Source: Dehalococcoidia bacterium (GTDB lineage: Bacteria > Chloroflexota > Dehalococcoidia > Tepidiformales > Tepidiformaceae). Taken from it: 64,000 nucleotides of DNA. The position numbers and the translations under genes were made by a program. The notes under the pieces were generated by a model. The model saw only the letters and a program-made list of their open reading frames with translations, searched no databases and was not told the DNA's origin. Below, piece by piece: positions 1 through 9,055 of the stretch (position 1 is the first letter of the stretch; each line of letters begins with the position of its first letter). Location: NCBI GenBank assembly GCA_020432045.1, contig JAGQHB010000024.1:1-64000 (forward strand). The letters are read 5' to 3'.

Positions 1-19
1 CGTGCTATCGTGGGCGTCC

Positions 20-170
20 GGCTGAACAGGAGGTACTGTCGGCGGGGTGGCCGCTCTCGCAGACAAGAAGTAGGGCCTGGTGGTATCTCCCAAACCCCCA
101 GGCCCCTGTCCCGCAAGGGACTGTCCTTTCGGACATGCGCGTTCGGCTAGATAGCTACCTCCTTTCAGCC
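20..170 (-). ncRNA. Candidate structured RNA element at the 3' end of ftsZ
   Basis: A long-range helix pairs positions 20-35 with 156-170: 7 bp plus 8 bp, interrupted by one bulged base at 27. Inside it are perfect hairpins 73-80/98-105 (8 bp, 17-base loop), 108-112/117-121 (5 bp, tetraloop) and 122-126/131-135 (5 bp, GAAA loop when read on the minus strand), plus small helices 37-40/62-65 and 42-45/51-54. The 156-170 arm is the last codons of ftsZ, so in a minus-strand transcript the element begins inside ftsZ and includes its AAGGAGG-like end. No match to a riboswitch or RNA class that I can recall. It could be a 3'-UTR regulator, an attenuator or a riboswitch for the next gene, which lies outside the window. 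A 43-codon ORF (136-5, minus) runs through the hairpins and is probably chance. Confidence 0.45.
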
Positions 171-1279
171 AGCCTTGCTCCAATACCCGCCCCCTCTTGT
201 CCCACCACGTTCAATGACCTGATGTTCCGTCGGAGGAATGCGGGCAGTTCGGCGTCTTCTGCGGATTGCACGCCCTGCAGCCCGATTTCGGTGATCCGCC
301 GCACATTGCGAGGATCTTCCAGTTGCTGAGCACGCGGCGGGAATCCCGTTGCAATCACTGTCAACACCACCTCGTCGCCCAGTTCCGGGTCCACCACGTA
401 GCCCCAGATTGTTTTCACGCTCGGGTCGGCCATCTCCTGGATGACGTTCGCCGCGCTGTTCAGTTCGCGCATCCCGAGGTCGCCGTTGTGCGCGATGCAC
501 CAGAGCACGTTGCGCGCCCCTTCGATGGACTGGTCAAGCAGCGGGCTCGAAGTCGCCGCATGTGCTGCCGCTTCCGCACGGTTCTCGCCCGATGCCCGGC
601 CCACGGCCAGCAGTGCCGGACCGGCTTCGCTCATCGTCGTACGGACGTCGTTGAAGTCCAGGTTCACCTGGCCCGCCTGGCTGATGATCGTCGAAATCGC
701 CTGTGTCGCCTGGCGGAGTACGTCGTCCGCCATTGCGAACGCCTCGCTCATCTTCATGTCCGGGTACACGTCCAGCAGCCGCTGGTTCGGGATCACGATC
801 AGCGTGTCAACCTGTTCCCGCAGCCGGTTGATCCCTTCTTCGGCCAGCCGCAGCTTCGCCGCGCCTTCCCAGGTGAAGGGCTTGGTCACGACCCCCACCG
901 TCAGTGCGCCGCACTCTTTCGCTATCTCGGCCACGACGGGTGCCGCGCCCGTCCCCGTGCCGCCACCCATGCCCGCCGTTACGAACACCATGTCCGTGCC
1001 GCGCAGCGTGTCGTACAGGTCGTCGCGGCTCTCCTCGGCCGCCCGTTCGCCCTTGGACGGGTCTGCGCCCGCTCCCAGGCCGCGCGTCACCTTCTCGCCG
1101 ATACGCACTCGCGTTTCGGCTTCTGAGTGCATCAGCGCCTGGGCGTCCGTGTTCACTGCCATGAAGGTCACGCCCGGAATGCGGGCCTCGATCATGCGGT
1201 TGACGGCGTTGCAGCCGCCCCCTCCAACGCCCACTACCTTGATGTCCGGGAGCATTTCCGAGTCGTAGCGGATGCTCAT
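155..1279 (-). CDS. ftsZ: Cell division protein FtsZ
   Basis: Tubulin-like GTPase that polymerises into the cytoplasmic Z-ring and recruits the divisome. The protein is 374 aa. The tubulin signature GGGTGTG is at residues 105-111 and the catalytic T7 loop NLDFNDVR follows near residue 205. The C-terminus has the short FtsA-binding style peptide (ELPAFLRR) and then a basic tail. The start at 1279 is preceded by AAGGAGG at good spacing and fits the family N-terminus. A second in-frame ATG at 1339 also has a GGAAGG ribosome site and would add 20 residues, so two translation starts are possible. Last gene of the dcw operon inside this window, 103 bases after ftsA. Identity is secure. Confidence 0.98.
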   Translation of the reverse strand: MSIRYDSEMLPDIKVVGVGGGGCNAVNRMIEARIPGVTFMAVNTDAQALMHSEAETRVRIGEKVTRGLGAGADPSKGERAAEESRDDLYDTLRGTDMVFVTAGMGGGTGTGAAPVVAEIAKECGALTVGVVTKPFTWEGAAKLRLAEEGINRLREQVDTLIVIPNQRLLDVYPDMKMSEAFAMADDVLRQATQAISTIISQAGQVNLDFNDVRTTMSEAGPALLAVGRASGENRAEAAAHAATSSPLLDQSIEGARNVLWCIAHNGDLGMRELNSAANVIQEMADPSVKTIWGYVVDPELGDEVVLTVIATGFPPRAQQLEDPRNVRRITEIGLQGVQSAEDAELPAFLRRNIRSLNVVGQEGAGIGARLAERR

Positions 1280-1382
1280 TGCGTGGTCCCTCCTTGCGGG
1301 TGTGAATCGATCGCTTCGTGAAAACTCGTTCAGCGTCATGCCTGGCGTCCTTCCCTCTCCCCTGTTGAAGTGCTGGATTGCC

Positions 1383-2627
1383 CTACTGCGGCATCAATGC
1401 CCGGCCAATGGCAAGAATGCGCCGCAGCACCCCGCCAGCGGGCATCTCCATGCCCGCATGGGTGAGTTCCACGGGGCGTTCGCTGCCGCGGAGCGCGTGC
1501 TCCGCTAGCCCGATCGACGTCGCATACGCGGGCGTCCCGATCAGGTCGGAAAGCCCGAGATAGCCACTCGGATTGCCGATGCGCGCCGGGATCCCCAGCC
1601 GCACCTCCGCGAACTGGGCAAGGCCCGGCAGCAATGCCGTCCCGCCCGTCAAGACAACGCCCGCCGCCAGCCGGTCGAGGTAACCGGCGCGCTTCAGCTC
1701 GATCTCCACTGTCTCGAGGATCTCGTCCACACGCGCCTGCAAGATCTCCCGCAGGTATCGCAGCGGAACCGCCCGCCTGCCGCTCGCCCCGAACGTCGGC
1801 ACCTGAACGTCGTGGCCGTCGTCTTCGGGGAGGGCGAATGCCGCCCCGTGGCGAATCTTTGCCTCCTCAGCCGCTTCCCACGGGCAACGCAGCACATGCG
1901 TCAGGTCCTGCGTCAGGTGGTACCCACCGAGTGGCAGGCAGGCGACATGCGTGATCGTCCCTTCGTCGAACACCGCGATCGACGTCGTTGCATCGCCGAT
2001 GTCGATCACTGCGACGCCTTGGTGTCGTTCCTCGTCCGTTAGCACGCACTCGGCTGCCGCTACCGGCTCGACCACGATGTCCTCGACGTGTACCCCGGCC
2101 CCCTCAACAACCTTCACCAGGTTCTGGATGGCGGAAACCGCCCCCGTGATGATGTGCGTCTCTGCATCGAGCCTTGCTCCATGCATCCCAACCGGGTCCG
2201 ACACTGGGTCGCTTCCGTCGATCCAGTAGCCGCGCGGCAACACATGCAAGACCTGCCGGCTGCTTGGCACCGCAATGTTCCCCGCAGCCTCCAGCACGCG
2301 TGCCCGGTCATCACCGGACACGATCCGCTTTGGGTTGGCCACGGCAACGATCCCACGATTGTTCTGGCAGGCGATGTGTGTCCCGGCAATCCCGATGGTC
2401 GCGCTCAGCACACGCATCCCGCATGCCTGTTCAGCCTTCTCGACCGCTGTCGCGACGGACTCCCTCGCCTGCTCAATGTGATCGACCACACCGCGCGCCA
2501 GCCCCTGGGCCGGCGCCACGCCCGTCCCGATGATCTGGACATCGCCCCGAGGGCCTACCTCGGCGACGATCACCGTCACCTTGCTGGAGCCGATGTCGAT
2601 CGCTGCGACTGTTCCACGTCGTTTCAT
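1383..2627 (-). CDS. ftsA: Cell division protein FtsA
   Basis: Actin-fold ATPase that anchors FtsZ to the membrane. It is 414 aa, normal for the family. Visible motifs are phosphate-1 (AIDIGSSKV, near residue 8), phosphate-2 ([12 protein letters not shown]) and the adenosine motif ([13 protein letters not shown]). The C-terminus ends in a short stretch ([17 protein letters not shown]) that fits an amphipathic membrane-targeting helix. The start at 2627 has a GAGGAG ribosome site and lies 10 bases after the ftsQ stop. A longer reading frame extends upstream through ftsQ but has no family similarity. FtsA is absent from Actinobacteria, which helps to place the organism. Confidence 0.97.
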   Translation of the reverse strand: MKRRGTVAAIDIGSSKVTVIVAEVGPRGDVQIIGTGVAPAQGLARGVVDHIEQARESVATAVEKAEQACGMRVLSATIGIAGTHIACQNNRGIVAVANPKRIVSGDDRARVLEAAGNIAVPSSRQVLHVLPRGYWIDGSDPVSDPVGMHGARLDAETHIITGAVSAIQNLVKVVEGAGVHVEDIVVEPVAAAECVLTDEERHQGVAVIDIGDATTSIAVFDEGTITHVACLPLGGYHLTQDLTHVLRCPWEAAEEAKIRHGAAFALPEDDGHDVQVPTFGASGRRAVPLRYLREILQARVDEILETVEIELKRAGYLDRLAAGVVLTGGTALLPGLAQFAEVRLGIPARIGNPSGYLGLSDLIGTPAYATSIGLAEHALRGSERPVELTHAGMEMPAGGVLRRILAIGRALMPQ

Positions 2628-2637
2628 TTCTGGCTCC

Positions 2638-3489
2638 TCACTGGACCAGCACCGGCCGGTCGCCGAATCGAAGGTCGACTGCCCGATAGTTGATGCCCTG
2701 GCGGTCTGCTTCCTTTGCCATCGCCGCCCACGCCGAGAGCTTGTATTCCATGTCCGCCCCGTCGCCGAGAAGCGCGACCTCGCCGTCAGCCGTCTGCACC
2801 TGCACGCCAAGGCCGGCGAGGAATGCCACTTCAACCACCCTCACACCCATCCGTGCCGGCAGGTCGGAGTAGATCTGCGCCGCCGCCTCGACGGCTCCAG
2901 CGTCCACACGGTCGCCCGGGATCCGTGAGCCCGCTTCCGAACTCCGGATGACAGGTCCATCCGCCGGCGCCGGGATCGTCACGCCCATGACAACTCCCGT
3001 GCGGTCGATGGTGTAGCCGACGCCCCCCTGCTGCCATGTGCCCCAGGCTTCGCGTTCGTACACCGTGATCCGTACCCCGTGAGGCCAGGCCCGTTCGATC
3101 TCCGCGCCCTGCACCAGCGGCAGCGCCAGTACGCGCCCGAGCGCCTCGTTTAAGTCTGTGGTGATCAGGTTCTCGCCACCCAGCGCAGCTGCGGCAGCAA
3201 TGTCCGCTGGGCTCGCATAGGCAGTCCCGGCCACCTCGATCGTGTTTACCTCGAACAAGCCCGAATTCAGCACCCAGTACAGGCCGCCGCCTGCCAGTGC
3301 CATCACCGTCAGGGCGATGGCGCCCAGCGTCGCCCACGGCATTAGTGCACGTCGCTTTCGCCGCGGCGTCGCCGGCAAACGGTGCACACCGCGCGGTGCT
3401 TCCACTGGTGGCGGTGCTGCGGCTCCGATTACGGCTTCGCGTCGGCGGATAATGCGGTGTTGACCCGGGCGGGGACCGGGGTCGCTCAT
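2638..3489 (-). CDS. ftsQ: Cell division protein FtsQ/DivIB
   Basis: Bitopic divisome protein that links FtsL/FtsB-type partners and the septal synthase. It is 283 aa. The first 48 residues are a basic, proline-rich cytoplasmic tail, followed by a transmembrane segment at about 50-72. An extracytoplasmic POTRA domain starts around residue 78 (FEVNTIEVAGTAY) and is followed by the FtsQ beta domain. The start overlaps the ddl stop by four bases (3486-3489). Sequence similarity in this family is always low, so the call rests on topology, POTRA pattern and position between ddl and ftsA. Confidence 0.93.
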   Translation of the reverse strand: MSDPGPRPGQHRIIRRREAVIGAAAPPPVEAPRGVHRLPATPRRKRRALMPWATLGAIALTVMALAGGGLYWVLNSGLFEVNTIEVAGTAYASPADIAAAAALGGENLITTDLNEALGRVLALPLVQGAEIERAWPHGVRITVYEREAWGTWQQGGVGYTIDRTGVVMGVTIPAPADGPVIRSSEAGSRIPGDRVDAGAVEAAAQIYSDLPARMGVRVVEVAFLAGLGVQVQTADGEVALLGDGADMEYKLSAWAAMAKEADRQGINYRAVDLRFGDRPVLVQ

Positions 3490-4538
3490 CGGCGGGCCCT
3501 CCTCTCGTGACGTGCTAGCGCCAGCTCCAAGATCCGCGTAAGCAACTCGGCATAAGGCAAACCCGACGCCTCCCAGAGCTTCGGATACATGCTGATGCTC
3601 GTGAATCCCGGGATCGTGTTGATCTCGTTCGCCAGAACGTTCCTTTCGCCGGTCACAAAGAAGTCGACCCGCGCATACCCTTCACAGCCCATCACGCGGT
3701 ACATCCGCAGTGCCATTTCCCGCACTTCGTCTGCTACGTTGTCGGAGACGCTGGCCGGGATATGCAGCGCGGTCGTCGAAGCGGCGCTGTACTTGCTGTC
3801 GTAGTCGTAAAACTCCCGGTCCGGCACGATTTCGCCGACCACGCTGGCCTCGGGCGCTTCGTTACCGAGCACCGAGCACTCCACCTCACGGCCGGTAATC
3901 GCTTCTTCCACCACGGCCTTATCGTCGTAGGCGAACGCTGCCGCGAACGCAGCCGCAAGGTCTTCGGACGACCGCACCTTGGTCACGCCCACGCTCGAAC
4001 CGCCATTCGCAGGCTTCACAAAGCACGGGTAACCCGTCGTCCCGCCGATGTACGCCGCCGCCCGCCCCGGATCTTCGGCCACTTCCCACGCCCGCAGCAC
4101 CCCATATCTCGCCTGCTTCACGCCCGCTTCCTGGAACAGGGCTTTCATCAGCGCCTTGTCCATCCCGATTGCGCTCGCTGCTACGCCGCATCCTGCGTAC
4201 GGGATCCCGGCCGTCTCGAAGAATCCCTGGAGCGTCCCATCCTCGCCGTACGTGCCGTGCACCAGCGGGAAAGCCACGTCACAGGTCGCGAGTGCTTCCA
4301 GCGCGGAACCGGCCCGTAACAGCTGTTGCCCACCCTCCCTGAACGCCTTGGCGCCACCGGCAAGCGCCGACGCTGTCTCTCCCGGCGTGAGCCAGCCCCC
4401 CGAACGGCTGATGCCAAACGGCACCACTTCCCACCGTGCCTGGTCGAGGGCGTCGATCACGCTCCGCGCGCTCACCACGCTCACCTCGTGCTCGCCCGAA
4501 CGTCCGCCTAGGATCACGGCCACCCGCTGCCGGCTCAT
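3486..4538 (-). CDS. ddl: D-alanine--D-alanine ligase
   Basis: ATP-grasp ligase that makes the D-Ala-D-Ala dipeptide later added by MurF. It is 350 aa. The N-terminus has GGRSGEHEVSV, followed by the serine/glycine loop region, the ATP-grasp segment PCFVKPANGGSSVGV, and the C-terminal metal-binding stretch NEINTIPGFTSISMYP. The start at 4538 overlaps the murB stop by four bases and its own stop overlaps the ftsQ start by four bases. The open frame runs further upstream, but that part is antisense-like and unrelated. Cytoplasmic. Identity is secure. Confidence 0.97.
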   Translation of the reverse strand: MSRQRVAVILGGRSGEHEVSVVSARSVIDALDQARWEVVPFGISRSGGWLTPGETASALAGGAKAFREGGQQLLRAGSALEALATCDVAFPLVHGTYGEDGTLQGFFETAGIPYAGCGVAASAIGMDKALMKALFQEAGVKQARYGVLRAWEVAEDPGRAAAYIGGTTGYPCFVKPANGGSSVGVTKVRSSEDLAAAFAAAFAYDDKAVVEEAITGREVECSVLGNEAPEASVVGEIVPDREFYDYDSKYSAASTTALHIPASVSDNVADEVREMALRMYRVMGCEGYARVDFFVTGERNVLANEINTIPGFTSISMYPKLWEASGLPYAELLTRILELALARHERRARR

Positions 4539-5449
4539 TGCCACGCCCCCACGAACGACACTTCCCGGTCCAACCGCACGCCGAACTGCTCGAACGTGCG
4601 CCGCTCCGCTTCTTCCACCAGCCATGCGACGTCGCTCGCACTCGCCTGTCCCGTGTTCACGAAGAAATTGCAGTGCCGCTCGCTGATAGCCGCATCGCCT
4701 CGAGTTGCGCCGCGTAGCCCAACGGCTTCGATCAGTTTCCACGCCGGGCTCTCCGGGGGATTCTTGAACATCGAGCCCGCGTTCCGGCCCCGTGGCTGCG
4801 CCGCAAGCCGCTTTTGGTCGTGTGCTGCCGCCCGCGCTACCAGTTCGGCCACGTCGCCCTCAAGCAGTGTCAGTTCCACTTCCAGGACTACAGCTCCCGC
4901 CGCCCGTCCGCGCGTGAATGCGCTTCCCCGGTAGACGAGTCCCAGTTCCTCTGCTGCCACCCAGCGGTCGCCCTCCGCATCCCCGAGGCGCACGGCCGTT
5001 AGCACGTCCGCCAGGCAGCCGCCGTACGCGCCCGCGTTGTAGACCACGGCACCGCCAAGCGTCCCCGGAATCCCCACCGCCCACGTCAGTCCGGCTCTTC
5101 CCTGACGCCCCATGCGCCGGGAGAAGGCGGCAAAGCTAGCGCCACTCTCCACGCGATACGTTGTGCCGCCGTCGTCCGTCTGCTCGGCTCGTGCACGGTT
5201 ATCGATTACCAGCCCTCGAATGCCCGCGTCCGCCACAAGGATGTTGCTCCCGCTGCCCAGCACGAATGCATCTACGCCCGATTCCCGTGCCGCCGTCGAT
5301 GCCTCCCGCAGCGAGCCCGAATCCCGCACTGTCAGGTACAGGTCTGCGGGACCACCGATCCCGAAGGTCGTGTGCCGGGCCATCGGCTCGTCCCGCCTCA
5401 GTTCGCCAAGGCCCTCGATCCGCGTGGCCAGCGTCTCGATGGCGGTCAT
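4535..5449 (-). CDS. murB: UDP-N-acetylmuramate dehydrogenase MurB
   Basis: FAD enzyme that reduces UDP-GlcNAc-enolpyruvate to UDP-MurNAc with NADPH. It is 304 aa, the short type II form. FAD-binding motifs seen are RHTTFGIGGPADLY, LGSGSNILVAD and GIPGTLGGAVVYNAGAYG. The active-site serine lies in NAGSMFKNP, and the NFFVNTGQASASDV stretch is typical. It overlaps murC upstream (5446-5449) and ddl downstream (4535-4538) by four bases each. Its presence inside the dcw cluster is usual for Firmicutes- and Chloroflexota-type clusters. Confidence 0.97.
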   Translation of the reverse strand: MTAIETLATRIEGLGELRRDEPMARHTTFGIGGPADLYLTVRDSGSLREASTAARESGVDAFVLGSGSNILVADAGIRGLVIDNRARAEQTDDGGTTYRVESGASFAAFSRRMGRQGRAGLTWAVGIPGTLGGAVVYNAGAYGGCLADVLTAVRLGDAEGDRWVAAEELGLVYRGSAFTRGRAAGAVVLEVELTLLEGDVAELVARAAAHDQKRLAAQPRGRNAGSMFKNPPESPAWKLIEAVGLRGATRGDAAISERHCNFFVNTGQASASDVAWLVEEAERRTFEQFGVRLDREVSFVGAWQ

Positions 5450-6819
5450 CGCAGCCGCTCCAGCAGCATCGGCCCGATATCCACGACATCGCCTGCACCA
5501 ATCGTGAACACCACATCGCCAGGTCGCGCCAGGGCCGCCGCCTGAGTCGCTGCGTCCTCAAAGTCCTTCGCGTAATGTGCCGTCGGCCTGGTAATCGCCG
5601 CGACGAGGTCACGCGCGCTTCGTCCCGCGACCGGCACCTCACGGGCCGCGTACGTCTCCAATACAATCAGCTCGTCCAGCCCTTCCCAACACGCTGTCCA
5701 CTCGTCCCAGAGATAGGAGATACGGCTGTACGTGTGTGGCTGGTACACCCCGATGATGCGCCTGCCCGCAAACCGGCCCCGCGCTGCCGTCAGCGTCGCC
5801 CGCACCTCCGTCGGATGGTGCGCGTAGTCGTCCATCACCAACACTCCGGCGGCCTCCCCGACTGTCTCGAATCGTCGTCGGGCGCCATGGAAGTTCCCCA
5901 ACGCCTCGGCAACTGTTTCGAACGGAACGCCCAGCCCGACGCACACCGCTGCTGCGGCTGTCGCGTTCCGCACAACATGCATGCCCGGGTGCCGCAGGTG
6001 GATGCGCCCGAGCACTCCTCCACCACGCCGCAGCGTGAACGCCGCGCCCGTCTCCTCCACCGCGACATCAGTCGCCTGCCAGAACCGCGTGCCCTCGGTG
6101 CCGTAGCTCTCTACCCGCACAGGGCCGTCCTCGATGGCCTCACTCACGGCGCGCGCGCCCGCGTCGTCCCAGCACGCGATAAGCGTCCCACCCTCGACGA
6201 TCTTTCGCGCGAACACTTCGAACGCTTCGTGGTACGCGGCCGCCGTCCTGTAGTAGTCGAGGTGGTCCGCCTCTACGTTCGTGACCACTGCGACCGCCGG
6301 CTCGTATTCGTGGAACGCTCGACGGTACTCATCCGCCTCGACCACGCACAGGTCGCCCTCGCCCCACGCCGCATGCCCGCCGAGGTCGATGCTCTCGCCA
6401 CCGAGCAGGTACATCGGGCGTCGTCCCGCCTGCACCAGGATGAACGCAATCATCGACGACGTTGTCGTCTTCCCGTGCGCGCCTGCGACCGCGATCACGC
6501 GCTTCCCTTCCATGAGTCGCGCGACCATCTCAGCTCGTAGCAGCAGCGGGATCCCCCGCCGCCGAGCCTCCGCCAGCTCTGGATTGTCGTCGGCGGCCGC
6601 TGCCGTCGTCACGACCAGCGCCGCATCGCCGACGTTGCCCGCGGCATGCTCGCCGATCACGACGCGCGCACCCATCGCCCCGAGCCGGTCAGTAAACGCG
6701 GACGCGCGCAGGTCGCTGCCCGACACGGCGACGCCCCGTTCCAGCAACAGCTGCCCTATCGCCGACATATGCATGCCGCCGATCCCCACGAGGTGGACGG
6801 GCCCGCCTATTTCGCTCAT
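5446..6819 (-). CDS. murC: UDP-N-acetylmuramate--L-alanine ligase MurC
   Basis: First amino-acid ligase of the cytoplasmic peptidoglycan pathway; it adds L-Ala to UDP-MurNAc using ATP. It is 457 aa. The N-terminal Rossmann motif is VHLVGIGGMHMSAIG, the P-loop is AVAGAHGKTTTSS near residue 110, and the central domain carries EADEYRRAFHEYEP, VTNVEADHLDYY and DDYAHHPTEV, all MurC-specific. Four-base overlaps with murG (6816-6819) and murB (5446-5449). A 459-codon open frame on the opposite strand here is a GC-driven shadow. Confidence 0.98.
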   Translation of the reverse strand: MSEIGGPVHLVGIGGMHMSAIGQLLLERGVAVSGSDLRASAFTDRLGAMGARVVIGEHAAGNVGDAALVVTTAAAADDNPELAEARRRGIPLLLRAEMVARLMEGKRVIAVAGAHGKTTTSSMIAFILVQAGRRPMYLLGGESIDLGGHAAWGEGDLCVVEADEYRRAFHEYEPAVAVVTNVEADHLDYYRTAAAYHEAFEVFARKIVEGGTLIACWDDAGARAVSEAIEDGPVRVESYGTEGTRFWQATDVAVEETGAAFTLRRGGGVLGRIHLRHPGMHVVRNATAAAAVCVGLGVPFETVAEALGNFHGARRRFETVGEAAGVLVMDDYAHHPTEVRATLTAARGRFAGRRIIGVYQPHTYSRISYLWDEWTACWEGLDELIVLETYAAREVPVAGRSARDLVAAITRPTAHYAKDFEDAATQAAALARPGDVVFTIGAGDVVDIGPMLLERLR

Positions 6820-7901
6820 CGCTTGACCACCTCCTCGATGATCGTGGCGATGGTGTCCGCGGCCTGCGGCCGCGCCAGCAGGGTCGCTGCCGCGCGCATC
6901 CGTTGAAGCCTCTCTGGATCATCGAGAATCGATAGCGCGCTTGGGGCGAGGATGCCGATCTCCGCCTCGGTGAGCAGTTCTGCCGCTCCGGCCTCGACGA
7001 GCCACAGGGCGTTGCCCCGCTGATGGCCGCCGGCGTACTCGCCCGGCAACAGGATCGCCGCAAGTCCCGCCGCCGGGACCTCGCCGAGGATGCTGGCGCC
7101 GGCGCGCAGAATGGCGAGGTCTGCCGCCACCATCAGGGCCGGCAGGTCTCCGCGGAAACTGAACGGCTGATACCGGCTCTCCAGGTTGCCCAGCTCGCGC
7201 TTTGCTGCCCCCGCCTCCGCTGCTCCGGCGGCCCCCGTGATATGCACCACGTGGGCTCGTTTCGTCAGCTCGGCCAGGTGTGCGAACACCGCCCGGTTCA
7301 GCGCCTGCGCTCCTTGTGACGCCCCCGCGATCAGGAGAATCGGGTCTCCGTCCCCGGCTCCGAGCGCCCTGCGCATCTCGTTGCGGTTTGTGTCGAAGAA
7401 CGCGCTCCGCACCGGGTAGCCGGTCACGGAGGTCTTGCCTGGCGGCAGGTGCTGCAGAGCAAGGTCCGTCGATGTCGCCATGCGTGTCGCGAACCGGCGT
7501 TCGGCCTTTACGGCCCACCCTGGTGCCACGTCGGGCAGAAAGACGACGAGTGGCTTCCGCAACAGCCGCGCTGCGACGCTCTGCGGAAAGCTTCCATATC
7601 CCCCCGTGCTGAACACTGCGTCGGCCTTGAATCGCCGCAGCTTCCACCAGGACAGCGCGATTCCGCGCACAATGCGTAGACCGCCGCGAAACACTGCCAG
7701 TGGCCCACGATCGCGCATCGCAGCGGCCGGGATGCGCTCAAGCACCAGGCCTGCTCCCTCTACCATCGTGCGCTCGCCACGGTTGTCCGGCCCGAAAACG
7801 CGCACCTCGATCGCGGGCTCACGCTTCCGCAGCGCCTCAACGACCGAGATCGCGGGGTAGATGTGTCCACCCGTGCCGCCTGCCGCAATCGCGATCCTCA
7901 T
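6816..7901 (-). CDS. murG: Undecaprenyl-PP-MurNAc-pentapeptide GlcNAc transferase MurG
   Basis: Peripheral membrane glycosyltransferase (GT28) that converts lipid I to lipid II. It is 361 aa. The N-terminal glycine loop GGTGGHIYPAISV and the second-domain signature (AILRAGASILGEVPAAGLAAIL) match the family. The usual SRAGA..T..E consensus appears as LRAGASILGE, a modest variation. The start and stop both sit in four-base overlaps with ftsW (7898-7901) and murC (6816-6819), so translation is probably coupled. Confidence 0.97.
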   Translation of the reverse strand: MRIAIAAGGTGGHIYPAISVVEALRKREPAIEVRVFGPDNRGERTMVEGAGLVLERIPAAAMRDRGPLAVFRGGLRIVRGIALSWWKLRRFKADAVFSTGGYGSFPQSVAARLLRKPLVVFLPDVAPGWAVKAERRFATRMATSTDLALQHLPPGKTSVTGYPVRSAFFDTNRNEMRRALGAGDGDPILLIAGASQGAQALNRAVFAHLAELTKRAHVVHITGAAGAAEAGAAKRELGNLESRYQPFSFRGDLPALMVAADLAILRAGASILGEVPAAGLAAILLPGEYAGGHQRGNALWLVEAGAAELLTEAEIGILAPSALSILDDPERLQRMRAAATLLARPQAADTIATIIEEVVKR

Positions 7902-9055
7902 GTCGCTCGCCTCTTCCGGGGGCGCGGCTTCTCATCTTGCTTCGCCGCCTCCGGTTCCATCCCGTATCGCGACACGCTCGCGACGACGCCCATCGCCATC
8001 AACACGGCCGCCAGAGCGTTGTTCCCATAGCTCATGAATGGAAGAGGCACGCCAGTCAACGGCAGCGTGCTCGTGATCCCGCCGATATTGAGGATCGTTT
8101 GCACCGCGATCCACGTCGTCACCCCCGTCACGATGAATGAGCCGAAGTCGTCGTCGCAACGGCGTGCCAGGTGGAAACCGCGCAGGATCAGGAACAGGTA
8201 CATGCAGAGGACGAGCCCGGCCATCAGCAGCCCGGTCTCCTCGCCCAGCACTGCGAATACACCGTCCGTGTGGCTTTCAGGGATGTAGAAGAACTTCCCC
8301 CGGCTCGTCCCTAGCCCGAGGCCCGTGAGCCCACCGTTGCCCAGGGCCAGCATCGCCTGGTGCGTCTGGAACAGTGCACCATCAGTCTCGCCGTGCCCCA
8401 GGAACGTGAGTAACCGGTCATACCGGTAGTCCACGAGCAGTGCCAGAGACACCACCGCCACCAGTCCCGACCCGATGAGCGCCGCCACGTGCATCAGCGA
8501 AGCTCCAGCCACCCAGAACATGCAGATCGCGATCGAAACGACCACCAGCGTGGTCCCAAGGCTCCGTTCCCAAACTATCAATCCGGCAACTACGCCAAGG
8601 ATGATCATGAAGGGGAAGAACCCTTCTTCAAAGCTTCGGAGGTTCCGGCCCGGCCTTGTCAGCCACACCGCGAGGTAGACTGTGATCGAGAGCTTGGCGA
8701 ACTCGGCCGGCTGGAACGTTACTGCCCCGGCGCCGATCCAGCGCTGTGCGCCGTTCCTCTCCTCTCCCACGATGAGCACTGCCACGAGCGCGACGATTGT
8801 CACCGCCATGATCGGCAGTGCCCATGGCCGCAGTTTGCGGTAGTCGAGCCGCCACATGGCGACGAACATGAATGCTCCGAGGAATGCACCCATCAGCTGG
8901 CGTACGAAGTACGCGTTGGGGTCACCGAACTGCACGATCCCGATCACGAAGCTCGCGCTCCAGACCACCACCAGCCCGATGACTGTCAGCAGGAGCGTCA
9001 ATCCAAGCAGGACATAATCGCTTCGCAGATGTGACTGTTGGGGGATCGCGGTCAT
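7898..9055 (-). CDS. ftsW: SEDS-family peptidoglycan polymerase FtsW
   Basis: Multi-spanning membrane glycosyltransferase that polymerises lipid II at the septum together with the class B PBP. It is 385 aa, with about ten hydrophobic segments beginning at residue 15. SEDS landmarks include WIGAGAVTFQPAEFAKL, RSLGTTLV and LGLGTSRGKFFYIPESHTDGVFA. The C-terminal SEDS block reads LPFMSYGNNALAAV, where most family members have SYGGSS. Four-base overlaps join it to murD and murG. The position in the dcw cluster favours FtsW over RodA. Confidence 0.96.
   Translation of the reverse strand: MTAIPQQSHLRSDYVLLGLTLLLTVIGLVVVWSASFVIGIVQFGDPNAYFVRQLMGAFLGAFMFVAMWRLDYRKLRPWALPIMAVTIVALVAVLIVGEERNGAQRWIGAGAVTFQPAEFAKLSITVYLAVWLTRPGRNLRSFEEGFFPFMIILGVVAGLIVWERSLGTTLVVVSIAICMFWVAGASLMHVAALIGSGLVAVVSLALLVDYRYDRLLTFLGHGETDGALFQTHQAMLALGNGGLTGLGLGTSRGKFFYIPESHTDGVFAVLGEETGLLMAGLVLCMYLFLILRGFHLARRCDDDFGSFIVTGVTTWIAVQTILNIGGITSTLPLTGVPLPFMSYGNNALAAVLMAMGVVASVSRYGMEPEAAKQDEKPRPRKRRAT

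Noticed and set aside
5-136. 43-codon minus-strand ORF after ftsZ
   Set aside because: It runs through several perfect hairpins and has a poorly spaced ribosome site; the RNA structure explains the sequence better.
20-170. Cobalamin, c-di-GMP or other known riboswitch, SRP RNA, RNase P or 5S rRNA
   Set aside because: The conserved core sequences of these classes, as far as I can recall them, are not present.
5161-6540. 459-codon plus-strand open frame across murC
   Set aside because: It is antisense to a clearly identified murC, has no family resemblance and is explained by high GC codon bias.
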